Source: Leptolyngbya sp. NIES-3755
Lineage (GTDB): Bacteria > Cyanobacteriota > Cyanobacteriia > Leptolyngbyales > Leptolyngbyaceae
Direction: 5' to 3'
Assembly: GCA_001548435.1 (NCBI GenBank)
Contig: AP017308.1
Coordinates: 3,171,030 to 3,235,029, forward strand
Length of the DNA: 64,000 bases
The notes below the pieces were generated by a model. That model did no database searches. It was not told the DNA's origin and saw nothing but the letters and a program-made list of their open reading frames with translations. Positions 37,566 to 47,159 of the stretch are shown piece by piece. Made by a program: the position numbers and the translations under genes. Each line of letters begins with the position of its first letter. The first letter of the stretch is position 1.

Positions 37566-40500
37566 CTACCAGCCAACCGCCAGCGCACCCGCCAATGCTG
37601 CCGCACCAGCCGACACTAAAGCAGTTCCAAACAACCACCAAGCCGCCGTTTCTGCTGCCTTGCGAGTCTCTTCAGCCTGCTTCTTCGCCTGCCGCTTGAC
37701 TTCTTCTAAACGGTGCTGCGCTTCAGTTTGAATCCGCTCTGCCCGACGCAAGACCGACGTTCTCGCATTCTCCACTTGATCAACAATCCGGTTCGCTTCC
37801 GCTTCAGAAATGTCATCACGAGAAGATAACAGTGCAACAACCGTATCGCGATTGAAGCTACCCAAGCGATCGCGCAACGCATCAAATCCAGCCTGCGGAT
37901 CGTGGAACATTGTGCGAACATCAGTCCGAATGCTGTCATAGTTCAACTCAGGTCGATCGAGCGAATTCAAATAGTTGCGAATGCGATCGAGAATGCCATC
38001 AATCACACCTTGAATCCGGTGTTGAATCGCGTGGATTTGTGCCATGAATTGTTCACGCACTGACAGCACTTGATCAACAATCCGGTTTGCTTCTTCTTCG
38101 GTCATGTCATTGCGTTGAGCTAACAATGCCACGATCGTTGAACGATCAAAGTGAGATAAGCGATCGGTTAAACTACCAAATCCAGCTCGTGGATCGCGTA
38201 ACAGCAATTGCAAATCGCGCTTGATGTTATCAGGATCGAGTTCGTCTTTCTGCGTATTCCGCAGATAGTTCTCGAAAGTCGATTGGAAGTTTTGTACTCG
38301 CTGTTGAGTTCTGGATGCCAAACGACGCGGAGAACGGACTACACTGCGAATGGAAGCCAAGGTTTGATCGACCAGTTGGTTTGCCTGAGCTTCGGTCAGA
38401 TCAGGACGTTGTGCCAACAGTTTTACAAGCGTGTCGCGATCGACTTGGGACAGTCTTCTTCTTAAGCGATAGGCTCCTGCTTTCGGATCATTCAGCAAGA
38501 CGTTCAGATCGCGCTTGATGCCTTCTGGATCAAGTTCATCGCGATTGGTGTTGCGAAGAATTTGTTCGATCGTAGAAGTGACATGATCAACTTGATCTTT
38601 TGCGGTGTGAACTGCCATTTGAGGCGCATGAAGAATGTTATGGCGGACATCTTCAAGCTGGCTCACAATGCGATCGGCTTCTTCAGGAGTCATATCTTGG
38701 CGTTGTCCCAAGAGTTGCACCAAAGTATCGCGATCGAATTGGCTCAATCGTGACCGGAGTGCATAAGCTCCCGCTTGTGGATCATCTAGCAATGTACGGA
38801 AATCGCGCTTGATGCCGTCTGGGTTGAGTTCAGACTTGTTCGTGTTTCGCAAGTAAGACTCAACTCTCAGGCGTAACGCTTCTGCTTCAGAACGAACGCG
38901 ATTTTGAGCGTCTTGAGCCGAATTGAGAACGCGATCGCGGGTCCCTTCAAATTGGCTGATCACACGATCGGCTTCTTCAGGAGTCATATCTTGGCGTTGT
39001 CCCAAGAACTGCACTAAAGTATCGCGATCGAAGTGACTTAAACGATTCTTGAGAGCGTCGTAACCTGCTTCGGGGTCTTCAAACAGCAATGAAACTTCTC
39101 GCTCGATCGCATCTGGGTTGAGTTCATCTTTGTTGGTGTTCCGCAGATAGTTCTCAACACGACTCCGAAGATCTGTTGTTTCTCCATGTTCTTCAGCCAG
39201 TTGAACTTGACCGAGAATCGAGGTGCGAATGGTTTCGAGTTGATCTGCAATCTCAGCGACTCGTGCAGCAGGTAAGTCTCCACGCTGAGTTAAGAGATTG
39301 ACAAAATCACCACGGTTTAAGCGATCGAGTTCACGACGAACTGCACCTGGATCAGCTTCCGGATCGTAAAGGACTTCACGGAATTCATTGTCCAATGTTT
39401 CCCGGTTGAAGTGCCAAGAATAGGTATTCAACAGGTAGTTTTCGACATCCGCTTTGATCGGACTAAAGTTAGAAGAAACCTTCTGAGCGGCTTGCTGTGT
39501 ACCGGACATGACCTTTTCGCGAGCCGATTGGATCTGTCCCATGATCTTCTCAACATCCAGATCTTGCAGGTCAGTACGTCCGACGACTGTTCCCATCAGA
39601 GTTGAGAAACCCATTTGAACGGCTCGATCGATCAAGCTCGGTTGCTGATCGGGTTTCGATCCTTGTTGAGCGATATTTGAGAACGCATCGCGCATTCCCG
39701 ACATTTGATCTTGCTGCGTGTTCTGCAACGTTTGACCCTGACGACGCAACTCCTCGGTCAATTGATCTAAACGACGATTCAGATCATTAATGTTGACTTG
39801 CCCAGATTGAACAGTCTTCAGGTATTCCACTAATTCCTGAGTCGGGTCTTTGCGCTGCTGATAGCGTCCGATCGTTTCTTTCCAAACGGAATCCAACTGA
39901 TCGACTAAGCGATTCGCATCGCGTTTAGATAAATCAGTCCGCTCGCTGATCAATCGCAAGAAAGTATTACGATCGACATTTCGCAAACGATCAACCACCT
40001 CTGCGGGCGAACCTGCACCCATGATGTTTTGCAGTTCTGGATCATTCACCAGTCCTTCGAGTTCCCGGCGGACTCGACCGAAATCCATTTGTCCTGGACG
40101 GAGCTGCTCAATGTAGTCTTCGAGGGAATCGCGAATATTTGCAGGATCGATCGCCGCTCCTAACTCACGTCGAACGGCTGCCGCTGCTGCTTCTGCGGTC
40201 GAAACCACTTGTTGATTGACCGCTTTAGCTCCGAGTGCTGCGGTCGCGGTTCCAACAATCGCTTGAAATCCAGAGGTCGCAGTATTGACCACTGAACCCA
40301 CGAGCGATCCAACAGTACTAGAACTGACCCAAACAAGGATGGTGAAGTATGCTGCCCAGATCACGAGACCGACGATCGCACCTAAGCCCGCCGTTTCCAG
40401 CAAGCTCAATTTCACCGCTAACAGACAAGCGATAAACAGTGAAATCGTTACCGTGATCAATGTCCAGAGTCCGACTGCGAACCCGATCTTTTTAATCGTT

Positions 40501-40763
40501 CCGCCGCCGCTGCCACTGGACTGATGTGAGTCGTGATGATCATCCGAGGAGTGTCCCAGATACGAGATACCCGCTGCTACGGACAAGTTTGTGAACAGTA
40601 ATTGGAATGCAAATGCTAATACAATTCCTGAGATTAAAGCAACGAAAAATCGAGGACCAGAAAACACCAAAGCGGCTTGCTCCGGGGTTGTCGCGCCTCG
40701 ATCGAGTGGAACTTGTGCCAGGATCTGACCGAGTTCCCATGTTAAATTTGCAACTTGACTCAT
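37566..40763 (-). CDS. Large membrane protein with seven tandem helical repeats, unrecognised family
   Basis: From ATG 40763 (GAGGG upstream) the protein is 1065 residues. The first about 150 hold three membrane helices (FVALISGIVLAFAFQLLF, AVGLWTLITVTISLFIA, GLGAIVGLVIWAAYFTILV). The rest holds seven repeats of about 75-100 residues, separated by coiled-coil-like stretches. The four best share (Y/I)LRNT, then DEL or SEL, DP, RLS, DRDTLV or DRSTIV, and a closing EEA(D/N)R or EAQAN segment before an acidic helix; three are more divergent. The C-terminus has an Ala-rich helix (TALVSAGAAALAGALAVGW) and Gln/Lys-rich coils. The repeats look like paired helix modules; no enzyme motif is seen. I do not know the function; a scaffold or envelope-tethering role is a guess. 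Confidence 0.85.
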   Translation of the reverse strand: MSQVANLTWELGQILAQVPLDRGATTPEQAALVFSGPRFFVALISGIVLAFAFQLLFTNLSVAAGISYLGHSSDDHHDSHQSSGSGGGTIKKIGFAVGLWTLITVTISLFIACLLAVKLSLLETAGLGAIVGLVIWAAYFTILVWVSSSTVGSLVGSVVNTATSGFQAIVGTATAALGAKAVNQQVVSTAEAAAAAVRRELGAAIDPANIRDSLEDYIEQLRPGQMDFGRVRRELEGLVNDPELQNIMGAGSPAEVVDRLRNVDRNTFLRLISERTDLSKRDANRLVDQLDSVWKETIGRYQQRKDPTQELVEYLKTVQSGQVNINDLNRRLDQLTEELRRQGQTLQNTQQDQMSGMRDAFSNIAQQGSKPDQQPSLIDRAVQMGFSTLMGTVVGRTDLQDLDVEKIMGQIQSAREKVMSGTQQAAQKVSSNFSPIKADVENYLLNTYSWHFNRETLDNEFREVLYDPEADPGAVRRELDRLNRGDFVNLLTQRGDLPAARVAEIADQLETIRTSILGQVQLAEEHGETTDLRSRVENYLRNTNKDELNPDAIEREVSLLFEDPEAGYDALKNRLSHFDRDTLVQFLGQRQDMTPEEADRVISQFEGTRDRVLNSAQDAQNRVRSEAEALRLRVESYLRNTNKSELNPDGIKRDFRTLLDDPQAGAYALRSRLSQFDRDTLVQLLGQRQDMTPEEADRIVSQLEDVRHNILHAPQMAVHTAKDQVDHVTSTIEQILRNTNRDELDPEGIKRDLNVLLNDPKAGAYRLRRRLSQVDRDTLVKLLAQRPDLTEAQANQLVDQTLASIRSVVRSPRRLASRTQQRVQNFQSTFENYLRNTQKDELDPDNIKRDLQLLLRDPRAGFGSLTDRLSHFDRSTIVALLAQRNDMTEEEANRIVDQVLSVREQFMAQIHAIQHRIQGVIDGILDRIRNYLNSLDRPELNYDSIRTDVRTMFHDPQAGFDALRDRLGSFNRDTVVALLSSRDDISEAEANRIVDQVENARTSVLRRAERIQTEAQHRLEEVKRQAKKQAEETRKAAETAAWWLFGTALVSAGAAALAGALAVGW

Positions 40764-40953
40764 AGAAATTCCCTCATCAGACTCCGCCCAACACAAGTAA
40801 CTGTGTCAGTGAGGCTGTCATTTTGAAACACTACTTTAGATGCCAGAATCGCCTATCTGAGGGGTGATCATCATCTTTCGGAGGGGATAGGGCACGATCG
40901 ACTAAAAGTAGGAAATTAAGGGATGCAAATGTTCACTACGGAATACACGGTAT

Positions 40954-42291
40954 TCATTTAGACGGAATCAGAGCGGTGACGACTCGATCGAGTCCAACTG
41001 CACGAGAAGCCTTAAACAACAGTCGATCCCCAGGTTGAATGAAGTGATTTAATCGATCGATCACTTCTGGATACGTGGTAAAAGTTTCAGCAGGAATCGG
41101 AAAAGCCGCGATCGCCATTGCTTCCGCTTCCTCTGGATCAGCGAGAATAAATAATCGATCGAGGTTCAATTCTTTCACTTTTTCCCCAACTTGGCGATGG
41201 TATTGGATTGACCAGTCACCGAGTTCTTTCATCGTTCCAAGGACGGCAATTTTGCGATCGCCTTCGGTTTGAGCGAGTAATTTCAACGAAGCTAACATCG
41301 ATTCCAATCCCGCATTATAGCTTTCGTCCAAAATTACAACATCGTTCGATAGTTCATATCGTCTCGCTCTTCCCCCTAGCAATTCAACTTCAACTCCCGA
41401 AGTAAGTTTAGAAGCATCTAAATTCAATGCTTGAATCACTGCTAATGCTGCTAGAAAATTCAGTGCATTATGTTCACCAGGAAGCGGTAACAGGAATTGA
41501 TTTTCTCCAACTTTTAGCGTTTCAGTATCGATTAATTGTCCCTGCAAATCGCCGCCCTGCAATCCATAAGTAATCGATTTCCCTTGCCAAACCGTTTTCG
41601 CTGTTTCGAGTAACAAAGGATTATCGTAATTCAGAATTGCGATCGAATCTTTTGGCATTTCTGCTAGGAGTTCACATTTTGCTTGTGCGATCGCTTCTCT
41701 CGATCCCAATCTGCCAATATGCGCCGTTCCCACATTTGTAATCACACTGATATCAGGACTCGCAATCTGAGAGAGTAGCGCAATTTCTCCTAACGCTCTC
41801 ATTCCCATTTCAACTACGGCAAAATCATGATCCGAATTTAGTTCTAATAGCGTCTTCGGCACTCCAATCTCGTTGTTATAGTTTGCCTGTGTTTTAAGAA
41901 CCTTTCCGTATTTTGATAAGACTGCTGCAATTAATTCTTTAGTGGTTGTTTTCCCAACTGATCCAGTAATCGCAATGATCGGAATCTTAAACTGTTTTCG
42001 CCACCAATGCCCGATCGCTTGATATGCCTGTAGCGTATCCTGCACAATCAGAACAGGCAAATCTCCTGTCTCAAACTGAGAATCGACAATTGCTGCGATC
42101 GCACCTTGTTCAATTGCCGATCGCACAAAATCATGTCCATCAAACCGCTCACCCCGCAACGCCAAAAACACTTCCCCTGGTTGAATCGATCGCGTATCGG
42201 TTGTAATGCCTTTCGCATCCAAACTCGGTAGATTTTGCGAAGATGCCCCAAGGATCGCGATCAACTGATCTAACGTTGCGTGAAACGACAT
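40954..42291 (-). CDS. murF: UDP-N-acetylmuramoyl-tripeptide--D-alanyl-D-alanine ligase
   Basis: The 445-residue protein has the Mur-ligase order: an N-terminal UDP-binding domain with GITTDTRSIQPGEVFLALRG, the ATP loop ITGSVGKTTTKELIAAVLS (about 111-129), NNEIGVPKTLLEL, and a C-terminal domain with LDESYNAGLESM. It adds D-Ala-D-Ala to the UDP-MurNAc tripeptide in the cytoplasm, the last soluble step before lipid I. Length and motifs are normal. Confidence 0.95.
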   Translation of the reverse strand: MSFHATLDQLIAILGASSQNLPSLDAKGITTDTRSIQPGEVFLALRGERFDGHDFVRSAIEQGAIAAIVDSQFETGDLPVLIVQDTLQAYQAIGHWWRKQFKIPIIAITGSVGKTTTKELIAAVLSKYGKVLKTQANYNNEIGVPKTLLELNSDHDFAVVEMGMRALGEIALLSQIASPDISVITNVGTAHIGRLGSREAIAQAKCELLAEMPKDSIAILNYDNPLLLETAKTVWQGKSITYGLQGGDLQGQLIDTETLKVGENQFLLPLPGEHNALNFLAALAVIQALNLDASKLTSGVEVELLGGRARRYELSNDVVILDESYNAGLESMLASLKLLAQTEGDRKIAVLGTMKELGDWSIQYHRQVGEKVKELNLDRLFILADPEEAEAMAIAAFPIPAETFTTYPEVIDRLNHFIQPGDRLLFKASRAVGLDRVVTALIPSK

Positions 42292-42480
42292 GAAAAATTC
42301 TCTGAAAGTTGATAAGGTCTGCGTGTACCGCGTTTTAGTATACCGCCTTGATCGAATCAGAATCGGGTGAAATAGCGGGGAAAAACCTGCGATCGAGCCT
42401 ACGAAAATGACAAACTTCTCAATCCTGAAAAATCTTTGTCACGAATTTGCCACTTCTCTGCTATTGTAGATAAGGCTTAG

Positions 42481-42561
42481 GCGGATGTGGCGGAATTGGT
42501 ATACGCGCACGCTTGAGGTGCGTGTGGCATTGCCTTGCGAGTTCGAGTCTCGCCATCCGCA
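42481..42561 (+). tRNA. tRNA-Leu (anticodon GAG)
   Basis: Acceptor arm GCGGATG pairs with CATCCGC. The anticodon arm CACGC-TTGAGGT-GCGTG carries anticodon GAG (codons CUC/CUU). A short variable arm GGC/GCC and T-arm GCGAG-TTCGAGT-CTCGC follow, with A as discriminator. The 3' CCA is not encoded. It is followed by a terminator. Confidence 0.95.
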
Positions 42562-42572
42562 TATAGTTGATG

Positions 42573-42598
42573 GGGGAAGCTTACCACTTCCCCTTTTT
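42573..42598 (+). terminator. Rho-independent terminator after tRNA-Leu
   Basis: GGGGAAG (42573-42579) pairs with CTTCCCC (42587-42593), loop CTTACCA, then five T. Twelve bases past the tRNA. Confidence 0.85.
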
Positions 42599-42662
42599 AT
42601 TGGGGTTGATCCATTGACGATCGGGAATAATGCCCGTGAATAATCTCCAATGTGATGTATAG

Positions 42663-42938
42663 AGACGGTTATTAGTCGATCTACTCTATAGCTCTAAACC
42701 GCTAGACGACCCTATTTTGGCAACGACCAACGTTGGGCTTTTCTACAAGCTTAAAACTGAGCCATTGGTTCCAAGCTTCCTGCTAAGTCTGGGCGTTCAA
42801 CTTCCCAAAGACTTCTCTAAACTTGAAAATTTCTACTACTGCACCTGGGAATTTGGCAAAGTTCCCGAAGTTTGCATCGAATTGACCTCTAATGCTCATG
42901 GTGATGAACTAAAAAAGACTATCCTTGGATCAAGATAG
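42663..42938 (+). pseudogene. Uma2 (DUF820) gene remnant
   Basis: An open stretch reads R-R-L-L-V-D-L-L-Y-S-S and continues to NVGLFYKLK, VPSFLLSLGV, CTWEFGKVPEVCIELTS and HGDELKK, which lines up with the middle of Uma2 proteins as I know them (LYSS, NVGLFY, LVP-D-FLSLGV, WEFGKPPEVVIEIVSN). An in-frame stop at 42660 precedes it and no ATG start exists; the C-terminal third is missing. It is a fragment, not a functioning gene. It lies 24 bp before the UPF0175 gene. Confidence 0.65.
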
Positions 42939-42961
42939 CAAATCTTTTCAATCAGAAACTC

Positions 42962-43207
42962 ATGGGCGTTGTAATTCCTGATGGAATCCTTCAAGCCTCT
43001 AAGATGACCGAGGCTGAATTAAAGCTAGAAATTGCGCTCATGCTGTACAAACAACAAAAAATAAGCAGCGGTAGAGTTCGGACTTGGACTGGACTAACCG
43101 TGCTGCAATTTCAGAACGAACTGGCAAAACGAGGATTGTGTCTCAACTACGATGTAGAAGATCTTCAGGCAGACATTCAAACGTTACAGTCAATGGGCTT
43201 GCTGTGA
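42962..43207 (+). CDS. UPF0175 family protein, orphan antitoxin-like
   Basis: The 81-residue protein begins MGVVIPDGILQASKMTEAEL and continues EIALMLYKQQKISSGRVRTW, the family pattern; these proteins are often encoded next to DUF3368 PIN-type nucleases as presumed antitoxins. Here no PIN gene follows: the next gene is miaA on the opposite strand. It therefore looks like an antitoxin without its toxin, or a gene of separate use. The upstream Uma2 fragment suggests local rearrangement. Confidence 0.75.
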   Translation: MGVVIPDGILQASKMTEAELKLEIALMLYKQQKISSGRVRTWTGLTVLQFQNELAKRGLCLNYDVEDLQADIQTLQSMGLL

Positions 43208-43260
43208 TCGTTGTTAGTGATGGTTATTGAGTAGCTGAATTCACTCATCCGCATGCCCTT

Positions 43261-44229
43261 TCAAATCGCTCCACAAAACTCTTGAATCCGCGCCCAAGTT
43301 CGATCGACTAAATCCTCTGCATCCGAGTCGAACCATTCGATCTCTGAAACGGCTCGAAACCAAGTTCGTTGTCGCTTTGCAAATTGCCGTGTATGCAATA
43401 CTGTCAAGCGCTCTGCCTCGGATAGCGAAATCTCGCCGCGTAAATATTGCCGCATTTCTGCATAGCCCAACGTATTCAAGAGTGGCAACGCTTCATCGTA
43501 CTTTTCGCACAGCGTTTTCACTTCCTCGACAAATCCCATTTCAAGCATTTGTCCAGTTCGTTTGGCGATGCGGTGTTCTAAGCGATCGCTATGCAACGCC
43601 AAGTACAAAATCGGAAACTTGGGCGGATCTTCTCCTTGTTGTGCCGAAATTGGGCGACCTGTGACGTAAAAGACTTCTAATGCTCTGAGCGTTCGGACTT
43701 GATCATTGGCGTGAATTCGACTTGCCGCGATCGTATCGACTTGCTGCAACATTTCATAGAGCGTTCTTTGCCCTAATTGTTCAAGCTGCGATCGTAATTC
43801 TGGTTGAGGGGCGACTCTCGGAATTTTCATCCCACGAGCGATCGCTTTAATATATAGCCCGGTTCCGCCAACGAGAAATTGGACCCCACCTCGGTCACGT
43901 AAACGTGTGCCATAGGCAGCGAGAATTTCTTTTGCTCTCATTTGATAATCTGCAACCGTTAGCGTTTCAGTTGGATCGCAGATATCGATTAAATAATGAG
44001 GGATACGATTTTGCTCTTGTTGGGTCGGTTTTGCCGTTCCGATGGTAAACTCGCGATACACTTGGCGCGAATCGGCACTGAGGATGATCGAATTCACGCG
44101 ATCGGCAAGTTCGATCGCCAAACCAGATTTTCCCGTTGCGGTCGCACCACCGATTATAATAAGTACAGGTGTATTGTTGAAGATTTTTGGTTCACGTTGG
44201 AAATTTTGAGTCAAAATAGACCGATCCAT
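43261..44229 (-). CDS. miaA: tRNA dimethylallyltransferase
   Basis: The 322-residue protein has the P-loop IIGGATATGKSGLAIELA (about 24-41), then SADSRQVYREFTIGTAKP, the FLVGGTGLYIKAI motif, and NDQVRTLRALEVFYVTG. It transfers the dimethylallyl group to A37 of tRNAs reading UNN codons. The gene is divergent from gyrB, an arrangement often seen in cyanobacteria. The first about 20 residues may be a late start extension; an internal ATG is not obvious. Confidence 0.95.
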   Translation of the reverse strand: MDRSILTQNFQREPKIFNNTPVLIIIGGATATGKSGLAIELADRVNSIILSADSRQVYREFTIGTAKPTQQEQNRIPHYLIDICDPTETLTVADYQMRAKEILAAYGTRLRDRGGVQFLVGGTGLYIKAIARGMKIPRVAPQPELRSQLEQLGQRTLYEMLQQVDTIAASRIHANDQVRTLRALEVFYVTGRPISAQQGEDPPKFPILYLALHSDRLEHRIAKRTGQMLEMGFVEEVKTLCEKYDEALPLLNTLGYAEMRQYLRGEISLSEAERLTVLHTRQFAKRQRTWFRAVSEIEWFDSDAEDLVDRTWARIQEFCGAI

Positions 44230-44373
44230 CCTACTTTCAAAATTCGTCCGAAATTGCTCTAAAACCGCTTATAAGCCTTTTGTGCTATAATTTTGATAGG
44301 AATTGCCTTTACAACTTCAATTTCGCTTCTTGGTTTAATTTTCTGCTACACCTCGCCCTAAAGAACGCTTCCT

Positions 44374-46296
44374 ATGACGACAAACTACGATGCCCAACAG
44401 ATCCAAGTCCTAGAAGGTCTTGAAGCGGTGCGAAAACGCCCCGGTATGTATATCGGTAGTACCGGACCTCGCGGCTTGCATCACCTTGTATACGAAGTAG
44501 TCGATAACTCCGTCGATGAAGCACTGGCGGGCTACTGTAAAACGATCGACATTTCGATCAACGCCGATGGCTCTGTCACCGTAACCGACGACGGACGGGG
44601 TATTCCGACCGGAATCGTTGCCAAAACCGGAAAGTCTGGTCTCGAAACCGTGCTGACAATTTTACACGCTGGCGGCAAGTTCGGGGGCGGCGGGTATAAA
44701 GTCTCTGGTGGTCTTCACGGAGTTGGGGTTTCGGTCGTGAACGCGCTTTCAGAATGGGTCGAAGTCACCGTCTGGCGCGACAAGAAAGTCCACCTGATGC
44801 GATTCGAGCGTGGTGCCCCCATCGGTGAGATGCAGGTCAATTCCTATCCACAGGCTAGAACGGGAACCTCGGTCACATTTTTGCCAGATAACACGATCTT
44901 TACTGAAACGACGAATTTTGACTATACAACGCTTTCTGGACGCTTACGAGAACTGGCGTATTTGAATGGCGGCGTGAAGTTTACGTTTAGCGATCGTCGT
45001 CCTGACCTAGAACGCGAAGAAGTCTACTTCTACGAGGGTGGAATCCGCGAATACGTGGCTTACATGAACCGTGAGAAGCAACCCCTACACGACGAAGTGA
45101 TCTTCGTTCAGGGTGAGCGGAACAACATTCAAGTCGAAGTATCGCTGCAATGGTGTTCTGATGCTTATAGCGATAACATCATCGGATTTGCAAACAACAT
45201 TCGGACGGTAGACGGTGGAACTCACTTAGAAGGTTTGAAAGCGGTTCTGACTCGGACACTGAATACGATCGCTCGCAAACGCAACAAGATCAAAGAAAAC
45301 GAATCGAATTTAGCAGGTGAAAACATTCGAGAAGGCTTAACGGCTGTGATCTCGGTGAAAGTGCCTGATCCAGAATTCGAGGGTCAAACGAAGACCAAGT
45401 TAGGTAACACCGAAGTTCGCGGGATTGTCGATTCTCTCGTCGGTGAAGTGCTGACCGAATATCTCGAATTCCGTCCAAATGTTTCGGATGCAATTATTGA
45501 GAAAGCGGTTCAAGCCTTCAAAGCAGCAGAGGCGGCTCGTCATGCTCGTGAAATGGTTCGCCGCAAGTCGGTTCTAGAATCTTCGACGCTGCCTGGAAAA
45601 CTGGCGGATTGTGCGTCTCGTGATCCGAGTGAATCAGAGATCTACATCGTGGAAGGGGATTCTGCGGGTGGCTCGGCGAAACAAGGACGCGATCGCAGAT
45701 TCCAAGCAATCCTCCCCCTACGCGGTAAGATCCTCAACATCGAAAAAACCGATGACGCGAAGATCTACAAAAATACTGAAATCCAAGCACTGATTACAGC
45801 ACTCGGACTCGGTATCAAAGGCGAAGAGTTTGATGTGTCCCAATTACGCTATCACCGCATCATCATCATGACCGACGCGGACGTAGACGGAGCACACATC
45901 AGAACTTTGTTGCTGACCTTCTTCTATCGTTATCAGCGCATGATGGTCGATCAAGGGTATGTGTACATTGCTTGCCCTCCACTATTCAAAGTAGAACGCG
46001 GACGCAATCACTACTATTGCTACAGTGAACGAGAGTTGCAAGAACGCTTATCGACTTTCCCAGATAATGCAAGCTACAACATTCAGCGCTTCAAAGGGTT
46101 GGGTGAAATGATGCCTCAGCAGCTTTGGGATACAACGATGAATCCTGAAACTCGAACCCTCAAGCGAGTCGAGATCGAAGATGCGGCAGAAGCCGATCGT
46201 ATCTTTACCGTGTTGATGGGCGATCGCGTTGCACCTCGACGTGAGTTCATCGAAACGTATGGCTCGAAGCTGAATCTGACGGATCTCGATATCTAA
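44374..46296 (+). CDS. gyrB: DNA gyrase subunit B
   Basis: The 640-residue protein shows the GHKL ATPase ([34 protein letters not shown]) and the transducer, then the TOPRIM region with [15 protein letters not shown] and [14 protein letters not shown]. It drives negative supercoiling with GyrA at the cost of ATP. The length is typical of the short cyanobacterial GyrB. Its 3' end overlaps the convergent SpoU methyltransferase gene by four bases. Confidence 0.97.
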   Translation: MTTNYDAQQIQVLEGLEAVRKRPGMYIGSTGPRGLHHLVYEVVDNSVDEALAGYCKTIDISINADGSVTVTDDGRGIPTGIVAKTGKSGLETVLTILHAGGKFGGGGYKVSGGLHGVGVSVVNALSEWVEVTVWRDKKVHLMRFERGAPIGEMQVNSYPQARTGTSVTFLPDNTIFTETTNFDYTTLSGRLRELAYLNGGVKFTFSDRRPDLEREEVYFYEGGIREYVAYMNREKQPLHDEVIFVQGERNNIQVEVSLQWCSDAYSDNIIGFANNIRTVDGGTHLEGLKAVLTRTLNTIARKRNKIKENESNLAGENIREGLTAVISVKVPDPEFEGQTKTKLGNTEVRGIVDSLVGEVLTEYLEFRPNVSDAIIEKAVQAFKAAEAARHAREMVRRKSVLESSTLPGKLADCASRDPSESEIYIVEGDSAGGSAKQGRDRRFQAILPLRGKILNIEKTDDAKIYKNTEIQALITALGLGIKGEEFDVSQLRYHRIIIMTDADVDGAHIRTLLLTFFYRYQRMMVDQGYVYIACPPLFKVERGRNHYYCYSERELQERLSTFPDNASYNIQRFKGLGEMMPQQLWDTTMNPETRTLKRVEIEDAAEADRIFTVLMGDRVAPRREFIETYGSKLNLTDLDI

Positions 46297-47078
46297 GAAC
46301 TAGAGCGATCGCGCTGTCGTCGGGCTTCATAAAGCACTAAGGCAGTCGCGATCGCAACATTCAAAGATTCAACGCCTTCAGCTAAAGGAATCGTCACTTG
46401 CACATCTGCAAGTTCTAATAGTTCTGATGAAAGTCCTGCTCCTTCATTGCCCATTAGGATTAAACTTGGCTGAGAAAAATCGATTTCCCAATAGGTTTGA
46501 GTCGCTGTGGGAACCGTAGCAATGATTTGCATTCCGTTGGATTTCGCGATCGCAATCTCTTCTTTTAAGTTAGATCGAATCGACATCGGCAATCGAAACC
46601 ACTGACCCGCAGACGATCGTAAAACTTTCGGGTTTTCAATATCTGCACAGTCTTCACTCAACCAAAGTCCTTCAACTCCTGCGGCTGCGGCAGTTCGGAT
46701 GATTGTGCCTAAATTGCCCGGATCTTGAATCGTTTCGAGTACTAATCCAAGCTGAGAGAATTCGACTGAGCGAGTGTGAAAATGTTCGATCGTCGCAACA
46801 ATTCCATCTGGTTCGACTGTAGTAGCGATCGCTTTTAGCACTTCGGAGCTAACGAGTTCTAATCGTTCGGATCGATCCGATAGTTTCTCAAATATCGCCT
46901 GATGTTGAGCTTGCCAAGATTCGGTACAACAAACTGTGAGGAAAGGAAGGTCGATCGACAAAGCTTCCTCAATCAGATGCGTTCCTTCAAGTAAGAAAAC
47001 TTGTTGCTCCCGTCGTTCTTTACTGCGGTGGAGCTTTTTTAATTGTTTGACTAATGGATTTTGCAGACTGGTCAGCAT
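46293..47078 (-). CDS. TrmH/SpoU family RNA methyltransferase
   Basis: From ATG 47078 the protein has 261 residues. The N-terminal substrate-binding part starts [18 protein letters not shown] and the SpoU knot shows [39 protein letters not shown] and [20 protein letters not shown], the three conserved motifs. It 2'-O-methylates a ribose of rRNA or tRNA; the exact target is not clear (RlmB-like). The gene end overlaps gyrB by 4 bp. Confidence 0.9.
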   Translation of the reverse strand: MLTSLQNPLVKQLKKLHRSKERREQQVFLLEGTHLIEEALSIDLPFLTVCCTESWQAQHQAIFEKLSDRSERLELVSSEVLKAIATTVEPDGIVATIEHFHTRSVEFSQLGLVLETIQDPGNLGTIIRTAAAAGVEGLWLSEDCADIENPKVLRSSAGQWFRLPMSIRSNLKEEIAIAKSNGMQIIATVPTATQTYWEIDFSQPSLILMGNEGAGLSSELLELADVQVTIPLAEGVESLNVAIATALVLYEARRQRDRSSS

Positions 47079-47159
47079 CTTGTCTCTCGGCACATAAACG
47101 AATTGTAGAGCGTCGCGGAATTCCTGATACACTAAAAACCTGAATTTTGGCGCTCTGTA

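Noticed and set aside
42717-42938. A 73-residue gene starting with TTG
   Set aside because: The frame stays open upstream of the TTG with Uma2-like residues and then meets a stop; the best reading is a gene fragment.
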